Positions 13,768 to 26,310 are shown, numbered from the stretch's first letter. The stretch: 64,000 bases of DNA from Denitrificimonas caeni DSM 24390 (GCF_000421765.1 NZ_ATXQ01000010.1:1-64000), one strand, 5' to 3'. Notes: generated from the letters alone by a model not told the origin. Numbers and translations are program-made.

Positions 13768-15483
13768 TTAGCGAGGGCTGATACTGGAAACCATCAACTG
13801 CAGACTTTCATTGCCGCGAAACTCATTAATGTCCAGTGTATAGGCGACTTGGGCATGGCTAATAGTGGGATTGGGCCACACATCCAAGTCAATATTAAAC
13901 GCAATGGCATCCAGAGCCGGCGCATTTTGCGCGCTTTGTAAGACCAGTTTGAGGTGCTTTTCACCGACCAATCTTTGACTGATGATTTTAAAATCACCAT
14001 GAAACAAAGGTTCAGGAAAACGCTGTCCCCAAGGCCCTGCATGACGCAACTGTTGCGCCAACTGCATATCAAACTCGTTGGCCGCCAAGCAGCCATCGGA
14101 ATAAATGCGCCCGGTTAAATCATCGGCCGTGAGCTGACGACGCACTTCAGCATCGAAGGCTTTAGCAAAAGCCTCATAATGGATGGCTTGCAAGGTCAAA
14201 CCCGCCGCCATTGCATGCCCACCAAACTTGCTGATCAACTCAGGAAAACGCGCAGCTACAGCATCCAGCGCATCACGAATGTGCAAACCTGGAATTGAAC
14301 GCGCCGAACCCTTTAATTGACCTGCACCTGCATCAGCAAAAGCAATCACCGGGCGGTGATAACGCTCTTTCATCCGCGAGGCTAAAATGCCAATCACGCC
14401 TTGATGCCATTCAGGCTCAAATAAACACAGGCCAAAAGGTAAGTTGTCCAACGGCAAGTCTTTGAGCTGCACCAACGCTTCACGCTGCATGCCTTGCTCG
14501 ATTTGCTTACGGTCTTGATTGAGCTGCTCCAACTGTTGGGCGCGCTGCAAAGCGCCATCAGCATCTTCACAGAGCAGACACTCTATACCTAAACTGATGT
14601 CATCCAAACGCCCGGCGGCATTCAGGCGCGGGCCGACAATAAAGCCTAAATCCGTTGACACTAAACGGCGATGATCACGCCGCGCCACGTCCAAGATCGC
14701 CTGCAAGCCGGGACGTGCACGTCCCGCGCGAATCCGCGCCAAACCTTGATGGACTAAAATACGATTATTGGCATCCAAAGGCACCACATCGGCGACGCTG
14801 CCAAGCGCTACCAAGTCTAACAACTCGGCTAAGTTCGGCTCTTGAATGTTCTGCTGGGCAAACCAGCCATTGCTGCGCAAGTGCGCACGCAACGCTAGCA
14901 ACACATAAAACATCACGCCGACACCGGCTAAGGCTTTACTGGGGAATTCACATCCGGGCTGATTGGGATTGACAATCGCATCAGCAGTCGGCAATTCAGC
15001 GCCGGGCAAGTGATGGTCAGTCACCAATACTTTAAGCCCGGCTGCTTGCGCCGCAGCAACGCCCTCAAGACTGGAAATACCGTTATCTACCGTCACCAAC
15101 AAATCCGGCTGACGCTCTAGCGCCACGGCAACAATTTCTGGTGTCAGCCCATAACCATAGTCAAAACGATTGGGCACTAAGTAATCGACATGCGCCGCAC
15201 CCAACATACGCAAACCTAAAACACCGACACAGCTGGCCGTCGCACCATCGGCATCAAAGTCACCGACAATCAAAATGCGCTGACGTTGCTCAAGGGCTTG
15301 AGTCAACAACTGCACCGCAGCATCCATTCCCTTGAGCAGATGAGTCGGTAGCAAGCGCGCCAAACCTTTTTCCAGTTCGGCAGCATTAGCAACACCACGC
15401 GCGGCATAAATACGGGTTAACAGCGGCGGCAGATCACCTAAGTCAGGCAGAACAGTGGGCAGTGGTCGTTGTTCGATACGCAT
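13768..15483 (-). CDS. recJ: Single-stranded-DNA exonuclease RecJ
   Basis: A 571-residue 5'-3' single-strand exonuclease of the DHH superfamily, used in RecF-pathway recombination, mismatch repair and base-excision repair. The metal-binding motifs are visible in order: GDFDADGATA (about residues 77-86), the DHH box VTDHHLPG (about residue 160) and, further on, GGHAMAAGL in the DHHA1 domain. The C-terminus is the usual OB-type domain. It is upstream of prfB on the same strand, separated by 99 bases. Confidence 0.97.
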   Translation of the reverse strand: MRIEQRPLPTVLPDLGDLPPLLTRIYAARGVANAAELEKGLARLLPTHLLKGMDAAVQLLTQALEQRQRILIVGDFDADGATASCVGVLGLRMLGAAHVDYLVPNRFDYGYGLTPEIVAVALERQPDLLVTVDNGISSLEGVAAAQAAGLKVLVTDHHLPGAELPTADAIVNPNQPGCEFPSKALAGVGVMFYVLLALRAHLRSNGWFAQQNIQEPNLAELLDLVALGSVADVVPLDANNRILVHQGLARIRAGRARPGLQAILDVARRDHRRLVSTDLGFIVGPRLNAAGRLDDISLGIECLLCEDADGALQRAQQLEQLNQDRKQIEQGMQREALVQLKDLPLDNLPFGLCLFEPEWHQGVIGILASRMKERYHRPVIAFADAGAGQLKGSARSIPGLHIRDALDAVAARFPELISKFGGHAMAAGLTLQAIHYEAFAKAFDAEVRRQLTADDLTGRIYSDGCLAANEFDMQLAQQLRHAGPWGQRFPEPLFHGDFKIISQRLVGEKHLKLVLQSAQNAPALDAIAFNIDLDVWPNPTISHAQVAYTLDINEFRGNESLQLMVSSISPR

Positions 15484-15531
15484 TACAATACATTTCTCTT
15501 ATCTATTCTTGGCGAAAACCACAAGTTGTGA

Positions 15532-16089
15532 CTAGGACGCTGTCACTTCTCCGCGCTCACCGTGTAACCATTCCAGCTCAATACTGTGCTGGCCACGTTC
15601 ATCCGTAATGAACACATCGCCATCACTGATCATCACGCTCCAGTTAATCGTGCGTGGCAAGTCTTCCGCTAGGTTGGTTAAAGACTCTTGGCTGATGGCC
15701 AGTACATTTAAGTTTTTCAAACTGCGCACCTGATCCAGCTCTTTGCTGACCCAAGTGCGCAAGCTGCCATAGGCTAAAACACTTAAGCGTTCAGCACGGC
15801 GCGAGCACCAAGTCATTCGCTCAGCAGTGGGCTGGCCCACTTCAATCCAATGCAGAATGCGCCCGTCTAAACTTTTCTCCCACACGGCAGGCTCGTCAAC
15901 ATTGGACAAGCCGCGACCAAACTCAATCTGTTCAGCATGCCAAAGCGCCCGTGCCAGCAAGCGCGACAACAAACGCTCGGCTGTTTCGGACGGATGACGC
16001 GCCATACTGAAGCGCAGGCTGTCATAGACATTGCGATCCATATCGGTCAGGTTCAGCTCAACTTTATAAGGCGTGGCTTGCAGAGCCAT
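15532..16089 (-). CDS. yaeQ: YaeQ family protein
   Basis: A 185-residue member of the YaeQ family, which has a PD-(D/E)XK-nuclease-like fold but no established biochemical role. Family words include MALQATPYKVELNLTDMDR at the start, HPSETAERLLSRLLARAL and WIEVGQP. It lies 48 bases upstream of recJ in the same direction, and this yaeQ-recJ adjacency is also known in P. aeruginosa. Confidence 0.92.
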   Translation of the reverse strand: MALQATPYKVELNLTDMDRNVYDSLRFSMARHPSETAERLLSRLLARALWHAEQIEFGRGLSNVDEPAVWEKSLDGRILHWIEVGQPTAERMTWCSRRAERLSVLAYGSLRTWVSKELDQVRSLKNLNVLAISQESLTNLAEDLPRTINWSVMISDGDVFITDERGQHSIELEWLHGERGEVTAS

Positions 16090-16326
16090 ATTGGTGTTCT
16101 CTATAGGATAACAAAGCAGCTAAGTCTAACCTGTTCTGCCGCGCGATGCCGCACCCCAATAACAACGCGGTTATCAACATCAGTTCAGGGTATTGATATA
16201 AAACAAGCAAGATCAGAGCGAAACGGTGGTCTTTACCCAAGTAGATGCCGCATAATGCGCACTGTTACTCATTTGCAAATGTTTACATAGCCATTTCGTT
16301 TTCGTCCATGGAGCTCGATAACTGTA

Positions 16327-16854
16327 ATGATCCGTTTTAGCCGTTTTATGTTGCTCATCGGCTTTTGCATGTCGTCAATGATGATTCACGCAGAGGATAA
16401 CTCGCTTATTATCTCTCCTGCACAACAGTGCAGCTTAGAACGTATTGCCAGCGAACCTAAACTCGCTCTTGAAGAATGCTTAACATTCGCTCAGCTCGGC
16501 TATGCTGATGCGCAATTTGTTCTTGGTGAGTACTGGTATCAAGGCCAACAAACTCCGCGTGATTTTCAACAAGCACTTAAATGGTTTGAACAAGCCTCTG
16601 TACAAGGTCATGCCATCTCCCAGCTGCGTTTAGGCACCATGTTTTATCGTGGCGAAGGCGTTCCAGCTAATACCATCCAAGCGTATATAGTGTTGAAAAT
16701 GTCAGCGATCAATGGTTCCGATGAAGCGCTGGACAGCGCAGACCAAGTTGCCTTGCAAATGCAGCGTGATGAACTCGAAATAGCGAACCAAGTCTTGGCG
16801 CAGATTTTCCGCAGCTACTTACTCCAACTCAGTGACACGACCGTCGCCCCATAA
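16327..16854 (+). CDS. Exported Sel1-repeat protein
   Basis: A 175-residue protein with a signal peptide (hydrophobic core FMLLIGFCMSSMMIHA, probable cleavage before EDN). Two Sel1-like repeats follow at about residues 57-127: YADAQFVLGEYWYQGQQTPR and ISQLRLGTMFYRGEGVPAN. Such repeats make helical scaffolds for protein contacts, often in the periplasm. The partner is unknown. The gene opens a run of three plus-strand exported proteins (33 bases to the next). Confidence 0.8.
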   Translation: MIRFSRFMLLIGFCMSSMMIHAEDNSLIISPAQQCSLERIASEPKLALEECLTFAQLGYADAQFVLGEYWYQGQQTPRDFQQALKWFEQASVQGHAISQLRLGTMFYRGEGVPANTIQAYIVLKMSAINGSDEALDSADQVALQMQRDELEIANQVLAQIFRSYLLQLSDTTVAP

Positions 16855-16887
16855 ATAATTGCGCCAAAAGGGCGGCTGGAGATCATC

Positions 16888-17937
16888 ATGCTAACTCTTT
16901 ATCGCATTACTTTATTGATTAGCAGCAGTCTTTTTTTGCATCTTTGCTTTGCACAAGAGCCAGAAAACGCACAAATAACAGAACCCGTTACAGACAAGCA
17001 AGAGTATCCACGTAGCACTATACTGACTCGAAACATTTTAGCCGCTCAGGCCATTCAACTTGGTCTAGACGCGCAACAACTGATCACTTTAAGCACACCT
17101 CGAGAGCATTTTTCCGCACTCTTTTTAGCAGCCAACCAAGCTAAGCCACACGGTTTAGTCATTTTATTACCTGGGGAAGGCGAATCGTTTGACTGGCCAA
17201 CTGCAATTGGACCCCTACGCAACAAATTACCTGATGCTGGCTGGCATACGTTAAGTCTAAACTTGCCATCGCCCCCAGACGCAGAAGCCAACATTCCCTC
17301 AATTTTTGCAGCCCCTGTGGCTGAACAAATCATTATTGAGCCTCCAGCTCCTGCAGCACCAATAGAAACTGAAGAGCTTGTCGAAACCGATATACCTGAA
17401 GAAAGTGCAACCGAAGAAGAACCAGAAGATCAAGCTGAAGTTGCAGACGAAGTCATAACAGAACCGGCAGATACAGACTTACACGCTGAACCAGCAGCGC
17501 CTGTTATCGAAGTGTTACCGCCGCTGACCTACCCTGAGCGGATCAGTAGCTTTATTGATGCTGCTTTTGACTATGCCAAACAGATGCAAGCCGCTGAAAT
17601 CATTATCCTAGGGCATCATGAAGGCGCTTATTGGGCTCTCAAGTATGCGACGCAGCAACCTCTTGCGACAGCACCACGAGTTGCTTTGATTGCACCTCGT
17701 ACGAATAAACAAGAATACTTTTCATACGAAAAATTGATCGGGGCCAATACTCCCGTTATCGCTGACTTCTATTATAAGGACGATCGTGTCACAGAAGCAG
17801 CCGCCAAGCAGCGCTTACAGGCAAGCAAGCGCGCTGGATTAGAGCACTATCATCAAATTGGTTTGCCTGCAGTGCATCCATCCTTAGAGCAAGAGCAACT
17901 GTTTCGCCGTGTTAAAGGATGGCTCAATAAACAGTAA
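16888..17937 (+). CDS. DUF3530 family protein, alpha/beta-hydrolase-like, exported
   Basis: A 349-residue protein with an N-terminal signal sequence (ITLLISSSLFLHLCFAQ). The alpha/beta-hydrolase pattern is recognisable: the oxyanion-region strand HGLVILLPGEGESFDW and a nucleophile-elbow position ILGHHEGAYWALKY. The elbow reads G-H-H-E-G, so the usual serine is absent and ordinary esterase activity is doubtful. A Glu/Pro/Ala-rich low-complexity insert of about 60 residues (roughly 150-210) divides the protein. The DUF3530 assignment is by motif recall; its substrate is unknown. Confidence 0.75.
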   Translation: MLTLYRITLLISSSLFLHLCFAQEPENAQITEPVTDKQEYPRSTILTRNILAAQAIQLGLDAQQLITLSTPREHFSALFLAANQAKPHGLVILLPGEGESFDWPTAIGPLRNKLPDAGWHTLSLNLPSPPDAEANIPSIFAAPVAEQIIIEPPAPAAPIETEELVETDIPEESATEEEPEDQAEVADEVITEPADTDLHAEPAAPVIEVLPPLTYPERISSFIDAAFDYAKQMQAAEIIILGHHEGAYWALKYATQQPLATAPRVALIAPRTNKQEYFSYEKLIGANTPVIADFYYKDDRVTEAAAKQRLQASKRAGLEHYHQIGLPAVHPSLEQEQLFRRVKGWLNKQ

Positions 17938-18008
17938 TTTTAAGTGTTTTACTTACTCAGAATACTGCAGAGCAAACATCACTCGCTTTTATTAAATACG
18001 GATATTCT

Positions 18009-18632
18009 ATGCGTGCCTTATTTGTTTTTTTAATCATCAGTTTTACCAGCCTTGCTGCCGCCGATCAAAATGCAATGCAGAAACTAAATGCACTGCTTAC
18101 CGATCCTTCAGCACAAGAACAGGCTTATGCAGCAGGTCATGAGCGAATTACATTTTGCAAACATTGCCACGGTGAAGACGGTAACAGTAAGCGTAATTAC
18201 ATTCCCAATCTAGCTGAGCAGAATCCCATTTATTTGTTTAATGCTTTTGAAAAATTCGCTAATGGTGAACGCACTGATTTTGTTATGTCAAAATTAGCTA
18301 AAAATTTAAGCATCGACGACCGTGTCAATATCGCTCTGTATTACGGCCAACAGAAAGTTGTGGTTATTCCTAGTGAGTCGCCCAATCTACGCGATAAAGG
18401 TCAGGCTAAATTCAATCAGGTTTGCCAGGGCTGCCATGGCGTCAATGGTGAAGGCAAAGAAGATATGCCAAGACTGGCCGGCCAGCCTGCAGAATACATC
18501 ACTCGTACGCTGAAAAACTTCCGCAGTAAAGACCCTAGCCGTGCCGCCTCTATCATGTTGTCTATTACGGAGAACATGACGGATGATGAAATTAATTCAG
18601 TGGCCAGCTATATCCAAGAACTGGATATCTAA
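18009..18632 (+). CDS. Dihaem cytochrome c (c4-like)
   Basis: A 207-residue periplasmic electron carrier. A signal peptide (ALFVFLIISFTSLAAA) precedes two cytochrome c domains. Haem attachment sites are CKHCH (about residues 51-55) and CQGCH (about residues 138-142). Methionines that could be axial ligands lie downstream of each site (FVMSKLAKN and SIMLSITENM). The two-domain layout fits class I dihaem cytochromes of the c4 type, which pass electrons to terminal oxidases. It is convergent with djlA, only 7 bases between stops. Confidence 0.9.
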   Translation: MRALFVFLIISFTSLAAADQNAMQKLNALLTDPSAQEQAYAAGHERITFCKHCHGEDGNSKRNYIPNLAEQNPIYLFNAFEKFANGERTDFVMSKLAKNLSIDDRVNIALYYGQQKVVVIPSESPNLRDKGQAKFNQVCQGCHGVNGEGKEDMPRLAGQPAEYITRTLKNFRSKDPSRAASIMLSITENMTDDEINSVASYIQELDI

Positions 18633-18639
18633 ACGCTGT

Positions 18640-20078
<1,439 letters not shown>

Positions 20079-21104
20079 CTACTTAGACAAACTGGTTAAT
20101 AACTGCGCTAAGGGTTCAAGCTCTGCGCGGCGTGCCATCACTTGCTGTAAATAAGTAAAGAAGCGCGGCACGTCATTTAAATAACGAGGTTTGCCATCAC
20201 GATGGCAAATGCGCGCAAAAATCCCTATTACTTTTAAATGTCTTTGTGCGCCCATCAGGTCGCTATCACGCTGAAAATCTTCGAACCTCTCCGGCACAGC
20301 AAGTTCACAGGCTCGGGCTTTGCGCCAATACTCTTGTAGCCAGTCGGTTACGCGTGCTTCAGGCCAACTGATAAACGCATCTTTAAACAGGCTAGTAATG
20401 TCATAACTGATGGGACCATACACCGCATCCTGAAAATCCAAGATACCTGGGTTCGGCTCACTGAGCATTAAATTGCGCGGCATATAATCACGGTGCACAA
20501 ACACCTTGGCTTGTTTAAGCGCGCTATTCACCAGCACATCGCAGGTTTGTTGCCACCAATCTTGTTGCTCAGCGGTGAAGGATTGGCCGAGCGCATGCGC
20601 AACATACCAGTCAGGAAATAGCTGCAGTTCACGTCGTAACAACGCTTCATCGTATTCAGGCAACTGGGCATTGTGCATAGATATTTGCTGCATACCAATT
20701 AAAGCATCAATCGCCAAGGTAAATAGCTCATCAGCATTATCTTGAGTAAGCACATCAAGCCAAGTCTGCGTGCCTAGATCAGATAACGCCAAAAAACCGC
20801 GTGATAAATCTTCAGCCCATACTTTAGGTACATGCAAACCGCCCTCTGCCAAAAGCTTGGCTATTTTGACAAAAGGACGGCAATCCTCTTGTGGCGGCGG
20901 TGCATCCATCAGAACTAAATCACTGGTTGCCGAGTACCAACGAAAATATCGCCGAAAACTTGCATCACTACTGGCAGGTTGTAGGCTATTTACGCTAGTC
21001 TCTGCAAAGCCTGCTTGCTGAGCAATATGTGGCAACTGTTCTGCAAACCAGTGCGTAAGCTCTTGTAAACGGCTATCGTCTACATTTATAGGTTGATTCG
21101 GCAT
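20079..21104 (-). CDS. amgK: N-acetylmuramate/N-acetylglucosamine anomeric kinase
   Basis: A 341-residue kinase of the aminoglycoside-phosphotransferase fold that phosphorylates the anomeric carbon of MurNAc (and GlcNAc). The catalytic loop is VFVHRDYMPRNLML (about residues 202-215) and the metal-binding DFG-like site is ILDFQDAVYGP. It is the first gene of the amgK-murU-djlA operon and is divergent from lptD across 126 bases, as in Pseudomonas. Confidence 0.93.
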   Translation of the reverse strand: MPNQPINVDDSRLQELTHWFAEQLPHIAQQAGFAETSVNSLQPASSDASFRRYFRWYSATSDLVLMDAPPPQEDCRPFVKIAKLLAEGGLHVPKVWAEDLSRGFLALSDLGTQTWLDVLTQDNADELFTLAIDALIGMQQISMHNAQLPEYDEALLRRELQLFPDWYVAHALGQSFTAEQQDWWQQTCDVLVNSALKQAKVFVHRDYMPRNLMLSEPNPGILDFQDAVYGPISYDITSLFKDAFISWPEARVTDWLQEYWRKARACELAVPERFEDFQRDSDLMGAQRHLKVIGIFARICHRDGKPRYLNDVPRFFTYLQQVMARRAELEPLAQLLTSLSK

Positions 21105-21230
21105 GGTAATTCTCCAACGGTGCTAGCCGTTCTGTAGGGCATGCTTTATTATCGCTGATCTTTTCCAGCCCTTCGAGAGGCATGCTGGGTATTTATCACC
21201 AAGCGCATGCGGGAAGCACGGACACAAAAT

Positions 21231-24038
21231 ATGGCAGCTAAATATATTTATCGTAAAAAATTCCCATTACTGGCAACTGGGGCATTATGCATCTTACAGC
21301 CTTTACTCAGTGGCAGTATCAGTGCAGCGCAACAGTATGACTGTAAAGTAGATAGCAACGGTGGCTGGGCATGCAACACCCAAGAAAGCCAAACGGCACG
21401 TCCACCACGTCCAGAACGGCCAGTCTCCGCAAGCAGTTCCAGCACTGCAAAAACACCTGCAGTTGCGACAAAAAAAGCAGCCGCGCAGCCTGCTGAGTCA
21501 GTCAGCGACAGCCGTGGCAAAGCATTAGCCAGCCGCAGTACCGATTTCAGTCACCTCGACTGGGTGCCGCGTGAGCAGCTCAGCGCAGAACAGCTTGCCG
21601 AAACAGGTCCCTATTGCGGTGGTGATTATATCGAGCCATTGCGTCCTGGCATGAACGATACAACAGCATTTAAAGATGCGCCTTTGTATGTCAATGCCGG
21701 CGCTTCTCGTTACGAGCAAACCACAGAAACTGCGACTTTAGCGGGCAATGTAGTGATTCGCCAAGCCAGCTTACAATTGGAAGCGGATGAAGCCAATCTC
21801 TACCAGCAAGACAACAGAGGCGAACTCAGAGGTAATGTGCGCCTACGTGATCGCAATGCGCTCGTAGTGGGAGATCGCGCAGAACTGTATCTTGATAGCG
21901 GTGAAGCAAAAATCGAAAATGCCGAATATGTCATGCATGAAGGTAATGTGCGTGGCAATGCCCGCTACATTAAACGTCAAGAAGATGCAGTTATCCGCCT
22001 CAAAGACGGTACTTATACCAGTTGCGAACCTGGCAGCAACGCATGGCACTTAAAAGGCAATAATGTCGTGCTGAACCCCGAATCAGGGTTTGGTACAGCA
22101 ACCAACGTCACCTTACGGGTAAAAAACATCCCCGTATTTTACACCCCTTATATTCAGTTCCCGATTGATGACCGTCGTCAGTCTGGCTTTTTACCGCCGA
22201 GTATCAGCTACAGTAACGACAACGGCTTAGACCTCACCACCCCTTACTACTTCAACTTAGCGCCAAATTTTGACGCCACGCTTTATCCTAACTACATGAG
22301 CAACCGCGGTTTACTGACTGAAGGTGAGTTCCGCTACCTCAGTAAAAGCAGTGAAAGCCGTATTGGTGGTGCGTGGTTAAGTGACGATGAAGACGAGCGC
22401 AAACTGCAGTCGGAATATAAAAAAGATCGTTGGATGTATATGCTGCAGCATGAACAAGGCTTTAATCAGCGTCTGCTCGGCACCATTGATTACACCGACA
22501 TCAGCGACCCCTATTACTTCCAGGACTTGCGCAGTAACGTTGTAACAGGTTCTAACGAAGTCCTCGATCAAAAAGCCAACTTAACGTGGCGTGGTGACAG
22601 CTACGCGGCCATGCTCGGTGTGCATGCCTATGAAATGGCCAATATCACTGATATTACCCCTTACGATAAGCTGCCACAGTTTAGTTTGATTGGCGCACTG
22701 CCTTACCAGCCCGCCGGCTTGAAAATGACTTATCAAACAGAGTGGACACGCTTTGATCGCTCGCTGAGAAAACGAGGCGAAACAGTTTCGGGTGTAAAAC
22801 CTGGGAAAAGTGGTAACTACAGCGACCAAGATGGGAATTTCTCGTTCTGGAACGACGCGCTCGTAAAAGGTTTAGATCGCGCCAACGGTGATCGTTTACA
22901 CCTTGAGCCTAGCATCAGCTTACCAATGAACTGGAGCTGGGGCTTTATTAAGCCGGCCGTGAAGTATGCTTATACGCGTTATGATTTAACGCTAGACAGC
23001 CAAGGCCAAGGTGATCTGCAAACAGCCAATAGAAGATTCAACAGCAGCCCCGATCGCAGTGTCGGGATATACAGCCTTGACAGCGGTTTATATTTTGATC
23101 GCGATACCCAATGGTTTGGCAAATCATACCGCCAAACTTTAGAGCCGCGCTTGTTCTATCTGTATGTGCCAAATGAAGATCAATCTGATCTACCCTTGTT
23201 TGATAGCGCAGACATACAGTTTAGTTATGCAAGTTTATTCCGTGACAACCGCTTCAGTGGTCGTGATCGAATCGGTGATGCTAACCAACTATCGCTAGGT
23301 TTAACCAACCGCTGGTTGGAAAGTAACGGATTTGAGCGTCAACGCATCAGCGTAGGTCAGGCGTATTACTTTGCTGATCGTAAGGTTTTACTGTCCGGTA
23401 AAAACTATAAGGATTATGCAGAAAACACCAGCACCCGCTCTCCTTATGCGCTGGAGTATATGTACCAATTCAACCGTGACTGGCGTGTCAATGCTGACTT
23501 AATGTGGGATCCTGATACTCACCGCACCCGTTCGGGCAGCACTATGTTCCATTACCAGCCACAAGATAACTTAAATAAAATTGTTAACTTTGGTTACCGC
23601 TACCGCAATGATGGTAATCACTACAATTTCACCACCGGACGCTGGGAAACAGGCAGCGCTGACTACACCGATGGCAGCGGTCGCGTTTATAAAGATTTCT
23701 ACAAAATCGAACAAACCGACACCTCAATTATGTGGCCAGTGGTACCGCAATGGAACGTCATTGCACGCTGGCAGTATGACTACAACCGCAACAGCACTCT
23801 GGAAGCTTTTGGTGGCTTTGAGTACGACAGTTGCTGCTGGAAGTTACGCTTAATCAACCGCTACTGGGTAGACTATGATGAGCGCACTTTGTCACCACAA
23901 GATAACCGTAAAGGTGATCACGGCATTTTCTTGCAGATCGTCTTGAAAGGCCTAGGTGGCGTAACCGGTAATAAAGTAGAGACATTCCTCGATGAAGGCA
24001 TCCAAGGCTACCGTGAACGTGAAAACAATGCTTATTAA
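21231..24038 (+). CDS. lptD: LPS-assembly outer-membrane protein LptD
   Basis: A 935-residue outer-membrane barrel that, with LptE, inserts lipopolysaccharide into the outer leaflet. A signal peptide ([22 protein letters not shown]) is followed by a Ser/Ala-rich linker and an LptA-like beta-jellyroll (about residues 140-290). The C-terminal barrel begins around [11 protein letters not shown]. Cysteines in YDCKV, WACN and the C-terminal DSCCWKLRL pair fit the disulfides required for maturation. The ATG at 21231 (MAAKYIY) matches pseudomonads; the frame is open 8 codons upstream. surA overlaps its end by 11 bases. Confidence 0.97.
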   Translation: MAAKYIYRKKFPLLATGALCILQPLLSGSISAAQQYDCKVDSNGGWACNTQESQTARPPRPERPVSASSSSTAKTPAVATKKAAAQPAESVSDSRGKALASRSTDFSHLDWVPREQLSAEQLAETGPYCGGDYIEPLRPGMNDTTAFKDAPLYVNAGASRYEQTTETATLAGNVVIRQASLQLEADEANLYQQDNRGELRGNVRLRDRNALVVGDRAELYLDSGEAKIENAEYVMHEGNVRGNARYIKRQEDAVIRLKDGTYTSCEPGSNAWHLKGNNVVLNPESGFGTATNVTLRVKNIPVFYTPYIQFPIDDRRQSGFLPPSISYSNDNGLDLTTPYYFNLAPNFDATLYPNYMSNRGLLTEGEFRYLSKSSESRIGGAWLSDDEDERKLQSEYKKDRWMYMLQHEQGFNQRLLGTIDYTDISDPYYFQDLRSNVVTGSNEVLDQKANLTWRGDSYAAMLGVHAYEMANITDITPYDKLPQFSLIGALPYQPAGLKMTYQTEWTRFDRSLRKRGETVSGVKPGKSGNYSDQDGNFSFWNDALVKGLDRANGDRLHLEPSISLPMNWSWGFIKPAVKYAYTRYDLTLDSQGQGDLQTANRRFNSSPDRSVGIYSLDSGLYFDRDTQWFGKSYRQTLEPRLFYLYVPNEDQSDLPLFDSADIQFSYASLFRDNRFSGRDRIGDANQLSLGLTNRWLESNGFERQRISVGQAYYFADRKVLLSGKNYKDYAENTSTRSPYALEYMYQFNRDWRVNADLMWDPDTHRTRSGSTMFHYQPQDNLNKIVNFGYRYRNDGNHYNFTTGRWETGSADYTDGSGRVYKDFYKIEQTDTSIMWPVVPQWNVIARWQYDYNRNSTLEAFGGFEYDSCCWKLRLINRYWVDYDERTLSPQDNRKGDHGIFLQIVLKGLGGVTGNKVETFLDEGIQGYRERENNAY

Positions 24039-25314
24039 ACCTTTATCTGCGTTAATACTGGCCAGCAGTTTGCTGGTTGGTAACCTATACGCAGCCGAGC
24101 AACCACTCGACCGTGTGGCAGCCATCGTTGATAACGATGTTGTCATGTACAGCCAATATCAAACCCGCCTCAAAGAAGTGCAGCAGACCATCGCTAAGCG
24201 TGGCGTGCAAGCGCCTGCTGAAGATGTTTTGCGCCAGCAAGTCATGGAGCGCTTAATTCTTGATGCTATCCAGTTGCAAATTGCTGAGCGCTCTGGAATT
24301 CGGGTCAGTGATGAAGAGCTCAATGCTTCAATGGCAACGATTGCCGAACGCAACGGCCTCACCCAGCAAGAGTTTGCCCAAGCATTAGCAGCTGATGGTT
24401 TAACTTTGCAAGATGCTCAAGAGCAAATCCGTCAAGAAATGATCATCAGTCGTGTGCGTCAATACCGTGTCGCCGAGCGCATTCAGGTGACCGACCAAGA
24501 AGTGCAGAACTTCTTGGCGTCCGATTTGGGCAAGATGCAACTGGCGGAAGAGTACCAACTGGCCAACATTTTGATTCCAGTACCTGATGCAGCAACCAAC
24601 GATGACCTCGATAAAGCTCAAAAAACTGTTGCCAGCGTGGTTAAGCAATTAGAGCAAGGCGCTGACTTTGCGCAATTAGCCATGACCTACTCGGCCAGTG
24701 AAAACGCTTTAGAGGGCGGCGAAATGGGCTGGCGTAAAGCGGCGCAACTGCCTCCGCCGTTTGATCGTTTGCTTGGCGGGATGAGCATCGGTCAAGTGAC
24801 TGAGCCTGCGCGTACTGCAGGCGGCATCATTATGCTGAAGCTGCTGGATAAGCGTGGCGGTGATGTGATGTACCGTGACGAAGTCCATGTCCGCCATATT
24901 CTGCTCAAGCCTAGTGAAATCCGTAGCCCAGAAGCTACGCAGAAACTCGCGCAGCGCCTCTATGAGCGCCTGCGCAATGGTGAGGATTTCGCCGCACTGG
25001 CTAAACAATTCTCCGAAGACCCAGGCTCAGCGCTAAATGGTGGCGATTTGAATTGGATTGATCCAAGCTCATTGGTTCCAGTTTTCCGCGAAGAAATGGC
25101 GCGTACCGAAATCGGTCAATTGTCTAAACCTTTTGAAAGCCAGTTTGGCTGGCACGTCCTACAAGTGCTCGACCGCCGCAGCACCGACAGCAGCGCGCAG
25201 ATGCGTGAACAACAAGCCGTCAGCTTGCTACGCAACCGTAAGTACGATGAAGAACTGCAAACTTGGTTACGCCAAATTCGTGACGAAGCTTATGTGGAGA
25301 TTAAAAACTTATGA
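24028..25314 (+). CDS. surA: Periplasmic chaperone/peptidyl-prolyl isomerase SurA
   Basis: A 428-residue periplasmic chaperone for outer-membrane barrels such as LptD. The signal peptide ([17 protein letters not shown]) ends just before [17 protein letters not shown], the conserved SurA N-domain. Two parvulin domains follow at about residues 175-275 and 285-380; the second has the clear [10 protein letters not shown] start and GGDLNWI. The ATG at 24028 lies inside the last codons of lptD. The pdxA start overlaps the surA stop by four bases. Confidence 0.97.
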   Translation: MLIKPLSALILASSLLVGNLYAAEQPLDRVAAIVDNDVVMYSQYQTRLKEVQQTIAKRGVQAPAEDVLRQQVMERLILDAIQLQIAERSGIRVSDEELNASMATIAERNGLTQQEFAQALAADGLTLQDAQEQIRQEMIISRVRQYRVAERIQVTDQEVQNFLASDLGKMQLAEEYQLANILIPVPDAATNDDLDKAQKTVASVVKQLEQGADFAQLAMTYSASENALEGGEMGWRKAAQLPPPFDRLLGGMSIGQVTEPARTAGGIIMLKLLDKRGGDVMYRDEVHVRHILLKPSEIRSPEATQKLAQRLYERLRNGEDFAALAKQFSEDPGSALNGGDLNWIDPSSLVPVFREEMARTEIGQLSKPFESQFGWHVLQVLDRRSTDSSAQMREQQAVSLLRNRKYDEELQTWLRQIRDEAYVEIKNL

Positions 25315-26300
25315 CCTTGCGCTTTGCTTTAACACCCGGCGAACCAGCGGGTATCGGTCCTGACTTGTGTTTGATGCTAGCGCATGAAATGCAGCCTTAC
25401 CCAGTCATTACCATTACTAACCGCCAGCTACTCAGTGAGCGTGCTGCGCAACTGGGTTTAAAAGTTGAACTGCTGGACGTACAACCCGATGCTTGGCCGG
25501 ACAAACCCGCGCCCGCAGACAGTATGTACGTCTGGGACACCCCGCTCTACGAGCCTGTGGTCACAGGGCAGCTAAACCAAGCCAATGCTCAACATGTGCT
25601 TGAAACGCTGACTCGCGCAGGACAAGGCTGTTTAGATGGCGTATTTAGCGCGATGATTACGGCACCGGTGCACAAAGGCATCATTAACGATGCAGGCGTG
25701 CCTTTCTCTGGCCATACTGAATTTTTGCAAGAGTTAACCCATGCCCCGCAAGTAGTCATGATGCTTGCCACTCACGGTTTACGCGTTGCACTAGTGACCA
25801 CACACTTGCCATTGCGTGATGTCGCTGATGCCATCACCAGTGAGCGCATCGAGACCATCACACGTATCTTGCACGCCGATTTGCAGCAGAAATTTGCTAT
25901 CAAAAAGCCAAGAATCTTAGTCTGTGGACTCAATCCACACGCTGGCGAAGATGGTCACTTAGGCCGTGAAGAGTTGGATATTATTCAACCAACTCTAGAT
26001 CGTTTGCGCGCTGAAGGGATGAACTTAGTTGGCCCACTGCCGGCAGACACATTGTTTACCCCAAAAAACCTCAAGCAGTGCGATGCAGTACTGGCGATGT
26101 ATCACGACCAAGGCTTACCTGTACTGAAGCACCGTGGTTTTGGCGCAGCAGTCAACATTACCCTTGGTATGCCGATTATTCGCACCTCAGTGGATCATGG
26201 TACGGCGCTGGATCTGGCTGGAACCGGTGAAATTGATACCGGCAGCTTACATGTTGCTCTAGAAACAGCCTATCAAATGGCTGCGAGCAAACAGTCTTAA
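25311..26300 (+). CDS. pdxA: 4-hydroxythreonine-4-phosphate dehydrogenase
   Basis: A 329-residue NAD-dependent, metal-requiring dehydrogenase in pyridoxal-5'-phosphate synthesis. Signatures are TPGEPAGIGPD at the start, metal-ligand histidines in FSGHTEFLQE and MYHDQGLPVLK, and DHGTALDLAGTG near the C-terminus. The start overlaps surA by four bases (ATGA). In P. aeruginosa rsmA and apaG/apaH follow; here the order breaks and a convergent carbonic anhydrase gene comes next. Confidence 0.97.
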   Translation: MTLRFALTPGEPAGIGPDLCLMLAHEMQPYPVITITNRQLLSERAAQLGLKVELLDVQPDAWPDKPAPADSMYVWDTPLYEPVVTGQLNQANAQHVLETLTRAGQGCLDGVFSAMITAPVHKGIINDAGVPFSGHTEFLQELTHAPQVVMMLATHGLRVALVTTHLPLRDVADAITSERIETITRILHADLQQKFAIKKPRILVCGLNPHAGEDGHLGREELDIIQPTLDRLRAEGMNLVGPLPADTLFTPKNLKQCDAVLAMYHDQGLPVLKHRGFGAAVNITLGMPIIRTSVDHGTALDLAGTGEIDTGSLHVALETAYQMAASKQS

Positions 26301-26310
26301 GCTGAACACT

